Positions 12,101 to 27,100 of a stretch of 64,000 nucleotides of DNA are shown one piece after another; position 1 is the stretch's first letter, and every line of letters starts with the position of its first letter. Both the position numbers and the translations under genes were made by a program. The notes below the pieces were generated by a model that saw only the letters and a program-made list of their open reading frames with translations, searched no databases and was not told where the DNA came from. Source of the stretch: Puffinus mauretanicus (taxonomy: Eukaryota > Chordata > Aves > Procellariiformes > Procellariidae); NCBI GenBank assembly GCA_023333565.1, contig JAJKFH010003627.1, forward strand, positions 8,723,501 through 8,787,500, read 5' to 3'.

Positions 12101-15100
12101 GACCCAAAGGAGCACTAGGGAAAAAGGAAAACCTGCCCTCGTGCAAACAGCCAGCACAGGTAAGGACTAGATGACACCTCTGTCCTGAGGGTCTTTGGCT
12201 TGGAGCTGGGGTTTCTGCATAGCAGTGAATTTCATACTTCAGAGACTGAATCTTTACAGTTGACCATAAAATGATTGTTTTAGCAGAAGAAAGGCTGCCA
12301 AAGGTATCGGGTATTTGGATTTCAGTCAAATCTTTGGTCCAGAGTCTTAACCTAAGCAGAATCTTACTAAAATAGGTTTTCCCAGGAGCTCTGCTGCACA
12401 GACTACCTGCACGGGCTCTGCTGAAAAGCAGCAGGACAGGGTAGAGCCCTAAGATAAGGCAGCCCAGAGCTCTGGGACAGGAGACGGTTCTGTTTATTTA
12501 GTGGGTGCCATGCTGCAGCTAGCAGCGGGATGCCAAAGAAGGAAAGGTCACGTAGCTCAGCTTAGCAGGAGACAGAATGGTTAGCCTGGAGCATCGGGAA
12601 GAAATTCCTGACAGCAAGAGGCCTCAGTCCAGAGAACTGTTCTGCCCCACGAGGAATCACACAGAACATTTAAGATGGGCAATGTACCCAGCTCTGCCTC
12701 AGCTGGGGGATGTATGGGCTGACCTAGTCAGATTGTGCTATCCTTAACTTGTAGGACACAAAGAGTTAACAGAGCCCAGCATCTCCTTATTGAAGAGCTC
12801 TGGAGACACAATACTTGTGTGATTATCACAGCCCTGAGAGTCTGTCTTCACCCCTGCCCCTAACACCAACATCACGGTCTTTCTAGCTAAAGGCAGCATT
12901 CCCTTCTGTTAAACACCAGCTGGCAAAAGCATACTGGACTTCAAGCCAGCTTCAGGAACAAAGGACAAGAAACAGGAAAAGTTCTTGCTTGGCTAGGTAG
13001 GAGGTCTTGGTTTGTTGGTTAGACAAAGAGCACAAGCTTTTTCCCCTGGGAGGCTTCCACCAGCTCAAGGAACTACTGGCAACACAAACGATTAACCTGG
13101 CAAAGCCTTCAACTGTGATGTTGTGCATGTCCTGCTCACGTCCCATAGGAGTCTCGTCAATGAAAACCGAGCCAAGGTCTTCACTGACACTCCTGAAGAT
13201 TAGAGGATGGAGCAGGGAGAGGCAGGACAAATTAATTTACCTTCAAAGAAAGGAACACTAGAGATGCTCAGGAGGAGTGGGGCTGTGAGTTTAGTTTAAA
13301 AACACATCAATTAAGCTTCCTTTTAATTCAGGCAGGAGGATCTGGCCTGCAAACAGGAAGGCTTCATTGGTTTCTCAAAGCAAGAGTATATTTTAATTTT
13401 ACCATCATTAAGAAAATGTTATGATTTATGTGGCTGCTGTCGGACTAATATCTTTAGAATTTAGCTGGCTAAGCCAATTCATCTCTAAGACTGATGAAGG
13501 CTGATTGCTCTCTATGCAAAATGTATTAAAACTAAATGAGCAGTCTATTACTCAAATGCTGCTGATAATCTGTTAGCCAGGGTCCGTTAGCTGGGCTGCC
13601 TTGTTGCAGGAGAGAAGCCTTCATGCCCTGTACAGCTCTGATAAGCCCAAGCTTACTTCAGCAAGCCCTTCTTTGTTTTGGTCTTTTAAGTAGATGTCCA
13701 GAGATGCACCAGAGTGCTGGAAGTGGTGTAGCACATGCCCTCATTCCCGAGGAATGAGGCAATCCACAGGGACCACAGGTCCCTCTTCTCTGTGCTCTCT
13801 GGCTCGAGATGTGTGTGCTGGGATATGTGGTTTCTGCAGGCCCTATCTCTGCGTTAATGAAAACACCACTCAGGGCAACCTCCTTGCTTACACCACAGCT
13901 CCTGGGATGTTCTTGGTGTTGTCATGGATCGAGTCGTCTGCAGGGGCTGAGGAAAATTATGTTTCTCGAGAACTCCAGTGAGCAACCACAGCTTCCGAGG
14001 TGAATGGCATTTGCCCTTTTCTTTCCTTCCTTATACTAGACTATTATTGTTATTTATTATCTTTAAAGTCCCCATATAATAATAATATCTGGGAAACATA
14101 TTGCTCCCATCAGAAAACTGATTAGCCGAGATTTTTGAGGTTACTATATTTTGGATGCTCTTCTCCTTTGACAGCCTCTCCCTACAGCCCTCTTTGCAAC
14201 ACCAGCCTGCGCTTATAATTACACCAACATCGCTTTTGATTTAAGGACTGTAATCCTTTGTCCTTGCTATAAACAACCTGCATTAAACACATGAACTGCG
14301 TGTACCAAGAGAAAAATAAATAAAGAGCTACAGAAAATTGTGTGAATCAACACCATGAAGCCACAGTACCAGAGCCTACCTACGCAGAGAGGAACCTTGC
14401 CTGATCCTGGGATACACAGCCTCTGCTGGCAGGCACTTGGCCTGAGAGGCACGGAGTACACCGGTACTGACCGGGTCTGCTCTCCCCTGAAGGAGGAGAG
14501 CATTGCTCTAGAATTGGGCCGTGCAGCTTAAATTGATGAACAGAGCATCCACCGCACTTTCACGGCAGGGGTTGAGAAACTGGGGGGTGGCCCTGAGCCA
14601 GTTCGATTTCTATAGAGGGTCTCACCATGGAGTACCATTGAGGTTTTGAATGATACAGGATTTTTATTTAATGTTCGAGACATTCCACCAACAAAACCTT
14701 GCTAATTCACACTAATGACTAGGAGACCTACTGCAAATTAATTGCTAATTGGCAAAATTCATTAAATGAACAAACACGATAAGAAATAACTGAAGATATA
14801 GCCTCCCCAAACAGACTTGGTTCATTTATTTTTGTGTGCCATTCAGTTTTCATTATTTATGCTAATACTTTTAAGCATAGTTGTAAATGTATTTGAATAT
14901 ATTTTGGAGGAGTAATGAAGTCTAAGTAATTAGAGAGCTTGTAACACAGTCCCCTATTATGTCTTAGAGCATCACCACCTGGCAGGTAGAGGCTGTCATA
15001 GGGATCTGCACTAGGAATGGAAGAGGTCTGCAGGATCTACAGACAGATTTAGCTAGGTCCCACATTTATCTGTGTGGTCATCTTAAATGTCCTGCTCTCA

Positions 15101-18100
15101 ATTTATTGCTTTCTTCATAAATGCTCCATTTCTGGTGCTAACTTCCAAAAAAAAAAAAAAAAATCCCACTTTTGTGCTGAAACCTTTTGTTTGGTCTATC
15201 ACCAAAATACAAGGTTTTTAAAATTAATCAATGGTTATTTGGATATTTCACATGTACCCTCCCTGATGCTGCACTTCATCTTAATTCAATTTTGAGACAA
15301 CCTTTTCCTTAAACTCAACCTTCCCCAGTCCTAACCAATATGACTGTTCTAAAACCGTTAATCCTAAAAACTTCACACATCTGACCTGTGTCTCTACAGC
15401 TATAAACTGTGGTTTTATGCACCAGCACCGGTATTGTTGTTCAGCATTATAATACAGCTCACTGACATTGAAAACCACCTTCTTCATGGATTTCAGCAGC
15501 AAGAAAACTTTCTCATTAGGCACTTTCTTCATGGATATCTTTAGAGTACTGAATTGCTTAGTGGGTTTCTGGGAAGGAGTGCTAAAGTTTTAGATGAATA
15601 ATGTTTTTTGCATTTTCTGGCTTAAGACGGAGAAGGAAGGTCAACCTTTCCTCGGCTGCATGGCTCTACTCCACAGGAGTGGAGAGCCTCCATTCCTGCA
15701 CAGTTTTAAGACTCAAGGAAGTAAAGAACCATATTAAGTACTTTAGCCTTAGAGCTCTGGAATTTAAAAAACACCAACAGAGAAATTCAATTTCAGATAT
15801 GTACGTGCACATTTTTAGAAATTTGAAGTGCTTAATTGCGCAGAACTAAAGTGTTACAATGGAAGGCAGATGGGCAATTGCAGTGGATATATGCAAAAGT
15901 TATAAAAGTTTGAAACTGCACAGGTATTCTCTGCCTCAATGAACATACATGCTTCCCCCTGCCCCAGCTTACAGCCATGGACCCCATGTCTTACGTCAGT
16001 GCCTGCTGATCTGCCAGACTAAGATTTAGAACAGATAAAAATAAAGAGTCATACCGCTATGCCATCTCTACTATGCTATGTAATACATTAAACACACAGT
16101 GATCACTCCGGAATGGCACATGACGATCAACCTGCTCCATCAATGAGGCTTATGCTAAATAAACCAATCTTTTAAGAAGAAAACATTTCTATATTAACTT
16201 ATGTAAATGGTTATTTCAGGGTTTTTTTAGACTGAAGTTAGACATACCTCACAAATTCCCAAATCAATTGTGCAAAAATATAAATTCTGTACTTGAATCC
16301 TCCTAGTAAATTAAACCAGTTTTATCTGTTAGAGGAATATGTTAGTAAAAGCTTTGTCAGGATGAGGGCAGCCAACAGATCCTGGAGAAGCACAGCACGC
16401 TCAGGCATATGGCAAAGTAGCAGCTCACTGTTCCTACAAACATTAATGCCTCATTACACATCTATAGCACTGATTCAAGGGGTAAAGCTAAGAGATACTT
16501 CCTAAAGAAACCAAAGGTCCTGAAGCATCAATGTCTCAGCATGATGGGGTCTCACCAGTGCAGGTAACAAGGTCTTCAAGGTTTTTATACTCTCCCACCA
16601 TTTCCCTCCTAGGAAGGGGATACAGATTGCTTTGACCCAGCACAAATGGCCTAAAATGAGAATAACCTGGAATCCACAGAAATGATGGCTGATAACCTGG
16701 AAAGAGTCAGCTTTCTCCCAATTTGACATACAGGTTATGACAAGAACCAAGACACCTGAGAAGACAAGAAGAATTCACACCTTGCCAGGACTGCCTACCA
16801 TTTAGAAGATGATCATCTTCCGGCAAGCAAAGTATTATCTGCCACTTACCCATCCTGAGATTCCCTTGCCCTTAAATACATTTTGCTTTAAATATAGCGC
16901 AAGTCTGTAAAACAAATGCAAAAGGAGTACAGGAAGTGTTTGTGTAGGGAAAAACAGTAAAATACACGGTGCAGAAGAAAGAACTGCACAGGACATTTTT
17001 ACTGGAGGGTGTTTTATGTTAAAAGCACATTACCACAGTATGACACTATAGTATTTTGCTTTAGGAGATCTGCAGATTCCCAGATAGTCCTACCCCTGCC
17101 TCTCACTGCAGGCGCAGAAACCAAGCTGAGACCTGTAGAGGTGGCTGCAGGACATGGAACCGGCTGCAGCCTCTGAGCTGCATCTGACTGAAACAAATCA
17201 AGAGCACAGAAGAGCGTGCTATGATCACAGGGAAGGCCCTAAGATAGGCCACAGGAACTCTGAGGACAGTTTCACATAGTACAAGAACATTATGTAAAAT
17301 TCCAGATGAGACACAAATCCAAGATACTGTAGCAAAACATGCATCTAGTCTTGAATTGATGTTATCTTTCTCTTAAATAATTTAACTGAAACTACACTTA
17401 CACAAATACAAAAAACCACAGTGACTAATTACACTCTGATCATTATATTGGTTACGCTAATGAAAGAAAAACGTAATATATATGGTGCTCTGCACAAGTT
17501 ACATACAGTCAGACTACCTGATGAATGACATCTAAGACTGTGTCACTACGGACTACTCAAAGGTAGTAAAAGCTTCTCAAATCGGTCCAGGACTGGCAGA
17601 CAAAAGTCCCCGAGGCCTCGTACTGCAGAGACACTGTTTGGTACCTGAAGATTCAACAGAAGCAGCAATGCGGAGTATCCTTCCCAGAACTACAACTTAT
17701 TTAAAAGACCCCATTACTGTACCCAGAGTGCTCTCTTTATACCCAAGAGCCTACTAAGGCTTTGGTCCAGATGCTCTCCCACACCAAGGAGCCCCATGAA
17801 AAAGGTGACAGATGCATTTTCTTTCAGCAATTTAACATTAACTGCCTTTCAGTTTAGCTAAGAATGAGAACGGAGGAAGAGAAGTGTTGGATTCACCTTC
17901 TCTAGTTCATTCAAGATTTTGAATCCTTTGCTGTTCTCTTAAAAAATAAATACTCCAATATTTTCATCCTATTTCATTCTCTACAGGCAGGAGTTTGATT
18001 AGGAAATGCACCAGCACTCTCTTGGCCCTAATTAGAGGGCACGTAATACAACAAATAGATGGCAATGCCACAACATGAATTCGATCCAGCCTGCATCATT

Positions 18101-21100
18101 TGTTCATAACTTTTATTCACAGAAATGAGACTACTACTTTCCTTCCACACCTCTGTCAGGCTCCCCATGGAAATTACTCTCATCCACTCCCTTGTAGAGT
18201 GCAAAACATACAACTTCGCTAATGAAAAATTGCTAGCAGAAGCAACAAGCACATCTCAGCTAACTAATCCATGGGATGTTCAGATCTGGAAACATAAACT
18301 TTCCTACCTAATAAGGGTGTGCTGATCTCCATCAGAATGATGCCAGGATGCCTTGGAGTGCAATCAATACAAAACAAATAAATTATTAATTGCTCCAAGT
18401 AATTAAATTTATCAAATCCAAATAAAAATAAATGATATTTTATGGAACTGCTTCCAAAGCTGAACCTCTGAAGGGACAGTATTGATCACAGGAGGACAGA
18501 CAGATGTTTCACATGTTCACAGACGACGAGGTCTGGGTTTGCATTAATGACAGGGAAGGAACAGAGCCAACAGCCTCCGATGCAGAGTAAACAGGCAGCG
18601 TGCTTGGCCATTTAATTGTGGGTCAGATCAAATATGGAGAATAAACATGTCTAAACACATACATATAACCCCATCTTCCTCTAGAAAAATCATTCACCTT
18701 GGAGCTGTAGTAAGCACTCAGTTCCCAATCCAAGAAAAAAACAAATGGAAGAGAACTCACACACACATTCCCCCCCCGCAACCACAGTAAATTCTTACTC
18801 ATTAATCAGTGCTAAAAAAAATGCTCAGCAGGCTAGTAAATATTTAAAAGCTGGTGAGTGTGAATATTTGAATCAATGGATACTAAAGTTGTACTTGTAA
18901 TTTTCCTTCCTCTTCTTCTTCTTTAATTGGTCCGACTGGCAAATTGTCTACAAGATCCCAGTCAGCAGATAGAGTCAGGCTGCTCGCTGGAAGCCTTTTC
19001 TGAGGGGAGGTGGCCAGCTTTGAATGACTAAGCTGGAGCATCCCTCAGTCCTTTCTGCAGACTGAGATCTCTACAAACTCCTTTCATTCCAGAGTTTTGT
19101 TTTGTTTTCAGATGAGACATCACTCAATCGATTCTCTTCCAGTTCCTTTGTTTCCAAACCCGTGACAACAGAGCAAGGACACAGACTTACACCATAACGT
19201 GCAGGAGTGAGGACACCCTTTTCCATCCACCACCTTCCCTCCTAAAAGCACTGCTGCAGCAATTCAACAGCATTAACAAAATCGTAACTTAAAATTCACA
19301 GATAAGGCTGAGAGAGAAGATGAGCAACTTAAAACACGCTGAAGAGGTGTTAAGTATGCCAAAGTCAAGTGCTCTGAACACAATAAAGTCAAAGACAAAG
19401 GTTAAACTTAAAAGAAAGCTGAACATGACATGGTACAGAAACACTGCGGTGAATTCGAAACAAACTCAGCTCTGCCCTACAGAAGCAACATGATGCCTAG
19501 ATCTCAGATGTGGTTATTGTTGGTTTATCTGGGTCCTGGAAAAGATTCAAGTTCAACAGCTCCCATTTTCCTTTGCCTCAGGCAGATCCCCAGCAAAGCT
19601 TTCCTTCCTCATAACTCCCTGCTTTCCCTTTAGTCTCTTCCTCTCCTTTCCCTGTACAAATTCCCTACCCATCTCTCATTTCCTCTGGCTCTTTGGCCGT
19701 CTGCCCTCCCAGCTGAGCAGACCTAGTATAACAGGAAGTTTTCCAGAAGTAACATTTAGGATTAATAATACATTTCTGGTGTTATTTTCATAACACTGTT
19801 TTACCAACAGCGAAGGCAAAGGTCTAAAATTCCTTTTCAAGAAACTCATGAAAGGCTTATGCCCTTCCAAAACATCTGTTACTGCCTCCTGTTCTCAGTG
19901 GCACCAAGGCAATACACTGCCTTGAATTAAGATGAAGCTTTTCATAATGCCCAGCTTCCTGCTGCCTTAGAGACACTTGCAGTCTGTGCTGTCAGGAGGC
20001 AGAGGGGAAATCCCATGCAGAGCAAGGGCACGGGGGCTGTGGCCTTCTTTGCCTGTGGCCACAGCCCCATGGAGAACAATGGGAGACTGAAGCCATTGTG
20101 ATAGAAGGCAGCTTGTCGAACTCACTGGAGAAGATTACTCTTCAGCGTCTGCTGAAGGAGAAACTTTCGGTTATGAAGAATAATGGCCATAAGTGACCAT
20201 TAATCCTAGGGGGAAAAAAAAAGTCTTCAAATTCAGCCTGTGCATAAGATTTTGTAAGCTTTAACAACAGAAGGAATTTGAAAAGCCAGGGCTATTGTCA
20301 TAAAAACTACTAGGAAAAAAATAAGTTGAATACAGACTGCTAACTTCTTCTTCAAGGACTCGTTTCTATAAATTAATTTTAACTCAAGTTTTCAGACTAA
20401 TTGTAAATCCTCAGAAAAAAAAAAATACATCTCTAATCAAAGAGGAAGTGCTATTATCCTGGGGATGATATGGTACATTTTTCACACGTGACAGAGGTTG
20501 AGTCCCTGATCGCAGTGCAAAATCTAACTTCACCTAACTATGAAGGCGTAAAGCAGGATAGCAAAGTACAAAATAAAGGAGGACAATAGAAGCCTTTAAG
20601 TGAGGAACGCTTTAGGTCCTCAGGCAAAAGAACCTACTGCAAGATGTCACAAGCCTTTAGAAATCATTTTCCAATGTGCTCAAGGCAAAATATCTTATGC
20701 TGGATGTTGCCAGAGTACAAGTTTCCAGCACAGCATCCCAATTCCTCACTTAGTCCTAGTCGGTTCCCACCCTTATCAATTCCACACCACTGGTGTGTAG
20801 AGGGTTTGCCACATAAATCCCACAAGTAAAATAATTCGGATTAGCATGAATTGTCAACTCTATACCACTTAGCACTTCAGCATCTCTTACCAGTTCAAAA
20901 GGCCCATACTGACCTCATGTAATTAATTCTCCCCATCACCCATAGGTGAAGCAAGTGAGTCTATTAGCTCCTGTTTTAAAAACAGGGAAGACTTGAATAA
21001 GGAAGCCAGCTGACTGACTAAAAGCCACAAATGAATTCATTTTGCTGGGTTGGAGGCAGGTTTCACATTTCCAAGCAACAAAGTGTTGTTTTTTACCTAT

Positions 21101-24100
21101 ATCAGTGATTTGCAATCTTTTTCAATTTGCAAACCCCTGGTACTTCTAATAACAGCATTTATCTCCTTAAAAATTTCAAGCAGAGCATAGGAAGTTGCTC
21201 CAGGTCATCTCAGGAGCGTGGATACTGCATGCTGAAAGTTGCTGAATCAGACTGCCATGTTTCAGCTTATCGCTGCATTTTGTGAGCATTAAAGAGAACA
21301 GGGAGAAGCACGTAGCACCCATTTCCACAAAGGCTGGGATTTGAATTGCCTGTTTGGCACAGGAAAAGGCTGCTGGCTTTGCCAGATGGTTCCATCACTG
21401 ACAGGTTATTGCTCAGCTTCTCTTCCAGGGGGGGTAAAAAAATAGAAAAGATCAACTATCACTTATTAGTTTTCAAAATCCAAATCAATCTCCATAAATT
21501 ACTCTATTTATCTTAGCGCCGGAGAACACATCTGCCACGTCTCCATAAATCTCAACACATGCACTGCAGTCTTGCCTGTCACTTGCTGGGATTTTTGAAC
21601 TTCCTCAAGGCTGTAGCCCCTCACTCATACAGGTAGCCTGCAGGTGGTGGCACTTGGACACTAAAGGGGTCCCCCAGCAGTGACCTTGCTGAGGCATACC
21701 GCCTCTAATGTGCACATGCACCCGTACATCGAAGCAGCATGATCCCAAACACATTTCTATTAACAGCCCCAGGGTGTTCCCAGGAAGATCTGAAACTATT
21801 CTGACATCAAGAGAACATCCCATAAACCAGTCTTTAAAAGTGACCTGGAAAATTACTATGCCAAGTGAAGGTGCCAGGCAAGGAACCTCCTTCTCCACCT
21901 TTGGTACAATAAAGCAACTAAGGATTATTTTATTTGGCTAGAAAAAAAAAGCACTTGTACCAGACAAACAGAATTTTGCTATGAAAACCCCTCTGAAAAC
22001 ATTCAGTCGGCCAGGCAGGTTTAACTCCCTCGGTATCCCAAAACCTGTCGCTAAGAGACAGGCATCAAGTCTTGCTGATAAAACAGCAAGAAAATTCTTT
22101 TCTCAGGGATATCTGTGCGACAGAATGAACAAAGGGGCTTTTCCCCAAAATATTTTCTGACAATAATGGAAATAGGAAGGCTAAAAATCGTATGCGTTTA
22201 TGTGTGTCTCTTTTTTCCAAGTCACAACCTGAACATCCGGTTCTTAAAAGCACCTCTCATCTGTCAACAAACGTGCTCTACGAGGCCTGTTACATTTGGC
22301 TGCACGCTCTGTTTGGACTAGACAGCTCCGTTTGGGCCCGTCACGTGTGTCTAACAGCAGAGCGGGCACACCAGTGCCACCGGTAACAAACACCAGCAAG
22401 TTCGGGTGCCCCTGCAAGATGATGAGCTGGCTTTGACAGAGCCAGCATTCCAGGTTTCTGAGTCTCCACATTTATGGAATTCCTTTCTTATTTTAGAGGC
22501 AAGAACTTGACTTTCTTTAGCTATAAAAGGAGAACAGATGAGGAGACAGACAAGCAGACTGAAAGACATTAACAGAGGTCCCAAGGGACCAGGACAACAG
22601 CCTACCCTCTGGCTTCGCAGCGTGACACCTGCAGATTTGAAGTCAGGAAACTTGATGCCAGCAGTCTCAGGAACAGCCTGAAAGAGATCGAAACAGGATG
22701 TGTTGATGGAGGAAACACAAGAAACACCCGATTTCATATAGAGACTATTGAAAGGGGAAACACTGTTTCCTATGACAGAGAACCACCTGCCACAGCCACA
22801 CGTCAGAGCTGAGGCAAGAGGAAAATCCCAAGCAATGGGATTCAGTGGGAAAATCCCAAGCAATTCACTGAGAAAAATACTGCAGTTCAAGGTATCTTTG
22901 GAGAGCTCAAGCATTTTTGTTTGGTTGGTTTAAATGCACTGCTCTACACAGATCCTTACACCTATCCACACAAGCATAAGCTCTAACCCTAAATGGTACT
23001 CCTTATACTAACATATGCATACTTGCACAATATCATCCTTATCTAACTTAGGCCCATTTCACTGATCAAAAAAGCCCAGGACTTCCCTAAATCTTGGCTT
23101 TTGACTGCAAGTCCTCTAAGGAATGAGCTGAGAAACCTCTGATCTGTACAGACATGAGCCCACTAATGAGGATGTAAGGACTGCACCCCTCCAAGGAGGC
23201 CTGCTGTTTACACATGTTTTGCCATTTATCCACTCGTTAGACAGTTTTCTTTCTTCCCCACTTCACATTTTAAGCATAGTACTACAATAAGGCAAACTTC
23301 TAATGCTGCTGCTAGACAGTAGAGCATTTGGTTGCATTTCAACAAAATGGAAAAAAAAGTAAATGAAATCCCTTAAAAATCTGTGCTGCTGAGCAAAGCA
23401 CAAGGTGAGCATACTTTTAAATAATTAAACCAGCCTACCTGCAGGGCCCTGTGCACTGAATGGTGTGGGGTCCTCTGAATGGGTCAGTGATAGTCATGTT
23501 TCAATTTATGAATAGCCACAATCTATGCAAAACGCATGCTCAATCACACTTTTCCAAAAGGAAGAGTCGCCTCAAATCTCCCAATTTCTTTGGAGACAGC
23601 ATTTGCCTTGCTGCTCCCGTATTTCTATGCAGAAAGGCTCTACAGCTTGCTCTTTGTTCGTTCCAGAGAGGACTGAGACAACCAGGGCTGCCCCAAGATC
23701 ATAAGAGATGCTGAAGGACAGTGACTCAACTCCTCAAGTTCCCTGCCAATGACTCTCACATCTCTATCAGCTATCTCTATGTCTTGGTCTTGAGGTGGCA
23801 CCTTACAAACCGCTCTGCGTGGCCAGGCATTAAGATTTTTTTTTCAGTTTATCTGTGGTCAGTCCAATAAACAGAGGCCCCAGGAAGAGATTTCTAAACA
23901 TGACCATGGTGGAGAAAGTATTCTTTAACTACCAACAGGGCTCATGAACTTGTAGGGATCACTTTGATCTTTGGTAGGATGTAGCCTCCCTGCTTAGATT
24001 ATTAGACAAAGAGGGCTGCAATCAAAAACCAATCCCCTCTGCTTCCTTTGGATGAAGGCTGGCTTTCAGACTCCCCAAACTCTGCCCCCCAGCCCATTGC

Positions 24101-27100
24101 TGAACACCCTGACACAAGCAGTGAGGGTAAATCAGCATCGTTGGCTTAGCCGAGACAACTCTGACTGCACTCAGCACAGAAGCAATTAAATGGGTTCTTT
24201 TGCCTTGCGTGCCTGTACATGCTGTAAACGCTTCAACCTCAATTGACTCTTTGGTAAATGATTTTCCTTTGTTGAAATGATGCTGATGCAGCTCCCGATT
24301 CAAATTCTTAGTTAAAATGCAATTTTTTTCTTAACATTTCCTGGCTATAGTTGGTAATTGACTCCTAATGGACTCTGTCATGGTTGAAATGATGCTAGTG
24401 CAACAACAGAAACTGCTTCTCTGCCCACCCTGGCGTGCCTATCCACTATATGCCTGCAGACAGGCACCAGCCAACAAGCGATATTTAGGGCTGGACTCCC
24501 TCACCTTGGCATCCTCAGCATCTTTCCAGCCCCGTTCTCCCTCATCACCAATTACAAGCTGCTTTCTTTAGAGAGAGATATGCCAGCCATGGGTGAGCTT
24601 TACCAGGTCAACCCTCAAGGGAATTCAATGCACAAGGTGCCAATGATACTATATTGGGGGGGGGGGGGGAAACCACACCACCAAAAAACCCTGGTTTAAG
24701 GAAGTGGTGGCCATTAGGTACACTTCATCAAGCAATAACTGTCTAGCATTCACTGCTTCTCTCCTCTCCCTTCACAGACCCTTTTGGAGGACGATGACAC
24801 AAGTGCTCTCTCTTCACAAGGTGGAGGGACAGGAATTCCCAGGGACTCACTGGAAACATCTGAGATTTTGTAACAGCCATTTCCTACTGAAGGTGCTGAA
24901 TTTAGTTCAGTCCATGCTGTCCTCTTTACAGAAAGGGAAATTGAGGTAACATCAAATGTGAATTGAAACCTGTGTTCTGGGCTCCTTAGACTTTAGCTTG
25001 GCTCAGGGAGAAATAAGAAGCAATAGCTCTCGGAATACAGGATTCCCCCAGCTGCTTTGATCACAGCTGAGGATCAGGAGAGGGGCATGTACTGAGCTTG
25101 GAGAGACACTGCTGAGACCCAGGAATGGGGAAGGAAAGGGAAACCTGGACTAGAAAAAGAAAACAGGTGAAAGACAACAGGTTTGTGGGACAACCCTGCA
25201 TAGCAGTACCAGAATACACTTGGGAAAAGCAGGGAGACAGATGCTTCTCCCTGCCATGAGGCATGAGTGGCTGGCACCATTTCATCCCGTTTCTCAGGGA
25301 GGGAAAGGGAAACAGAATTTAAATCAGCATTTTTCAAATGGGAGAGAGACAGAAAGCACACCAGAGGATTCTGACAATGGCTGCCTTAGACCATTCTGCC
25401 TTCCAAAAGACATAACCAAAAACGCATCTGCTACAAGGCAGCCAGCAGCCACTTCCCTCTAAAAAGCTGAGGGCCTGATCCCACTAGGATTGTTGAAGGA
25501 AAAACATGTTACCCAGCTAGAACATAAAGCAGGGGAAAAAAAGAGAAATATTTACAGGCTTCTCTGTCTCCTTTTTCTGTGGCAGCTTCTTCTTGGGAGC
25601 CTTGCGCTCGGCACGTCTCTGCTCAGTGGTGGTGTCAGCAGCTGTGATGAGTTTCTGCAGGTCTTGGGTTCTCTTTTCTCTCTCTTTCTTCCTGGTTTCG
25701 ATTTTGCGGAGCTCCTGGATGAGGTATTCTTCTTCTGCCACCTGCAGACCAGAGCACAGAAAGGCAATCAGAGCAGCAGAGGAGGCCTAGCAAGGCAAGG
25801 GGGCCATCTACCGACAACAACTCTGCCCTGGGCCAACCTGGGAATGCCTTTAAGCTCCCCTGCCTAATATCCTGCAGAGGACTTGGATTTGCAGAGCACA
25901 TTATCTTCCATAGCCTTACCCTGCATCCATGGCAATGCCAGTCTACAAACTGGCAGGTACTGTGTGGCAACATCCATGATGCACTCTTCAGCAGCATCCA
26001 TAAGTGATCAATCCCTCCTCCAGACAAGAGGCCAAGAGCACAGACAGAAGGGTAAAAAAGCCCAAATATACTATAGTTGCAAATGTGGTGCTGTGAAAAG
26101 CTGGCTCCCCTCCCCAGACATAGTACGTAGAACTTAGAGCAACTATGCCTAGTATTAGCACACCTGTCAATGTGGGAAGGACAAGCAGAGTCATTACACA
26201 TGTGAACTTGTCATTAAAGGGAACTACTAACAGAAAAGGATGCTCTCCCCCAGCCTTTGGGGAACACACAGTTCCTTAACCTCTAAACCCTGGGACCGTT
26301 ACACAGCTTCAACAAAGAGGAGAACTAAACATGCAGATTTACAGTCTTTGATGTTTTCTGGCAAGATTTTTACTCTAAAGGAAATAATTCTCTCCCCATG
26401 GAACTCAGGGACTCATAAGAACATTGATCTGAGAATTTGTTTCTATCCAGAGGACTAGTACAGCAAGTGTCACAGAGGTGGTGTTGGCAGTTACCAGAGA
26501 CCATAACCCTGCTCACCCAGCCCTCTCTCCTGTACAGTCAGACTTCTCAGTTATTGTCCTTTTGTATCCCTTAAACAGACAAGAACTCAACAACACAAGC
26601 AGTACTTAGGTGTTGATCTTTTTTTGACCAGTCTTTCTTTCCCTTTCCCACCCTCTGGCCTATTTCATCCACCAACTGATTCAACTTATCATAAATCTTT
26701 TGGAGCAGTGATGCTCTCTTCCTCAGGTTACCTGCTCTGGTGTCCTATTGTACAGCCTTTCCAGCTGTTCCTTCCTTCGCCTCTCATGGCCAGCATCGAA
26801 GACTGGGATTTTCAGGTCTGTACCTGGAGCTGCACGAATATTAGCCAGCTTGGCACAGATGTGGTAATATCGTTCCTTCAGGTCCTCCACTGATCTTTTC
26901 TGTGGAAGACATCACAGGAGGACAACATTATGAAAGAACCAAGCAAAACCTTGTGCATTAGCCAGCTACGGACCACTCACTAAAGGATGTCAGATAGGGT
27001 GTAAGACACAGTGCCTAGGAGGAGCCTCGCCAGTCCCAGTGGAACCACAGGGAAGGGGGAGTTTCTCAGTGAACTGCGTCAATTAACTGTCATGGGTTCA

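Larger units (their letters stand above)
10454..22605 (-). other. DMAP1: DMAP1 intron 8 (12.2 kb), AT-rich
   Basis: The largest intron in the window, markedly more AT-rich than its surroundings between about 13.2 and 21.6 kb. No exon is seen. It holds an old CR1 fragment near 12.6 kb, a MIR-like relic near 21.0 kb, an unidentified repeat-like stretch near 21.1 kb, and several islands dense in TAAT homeodomain cores (13.30-13.58, 14.64-14.96, 18.34-18.44, 18.78-18.96 kb). Confidence 0.85.
22678..25555 (-). other. DMAP1: DMAP1 intron 7
   Basis: 2.9 kb, no exon seen. It contains a 28-bp tandem duplication (22,820-22,875), a diverged duplication of about 113 bp (24,241-24,404), a 14-base poly-G run (24,656-24,669) and a MIR-like fragment (about 24.9 kb). 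Confidence 0.9.
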
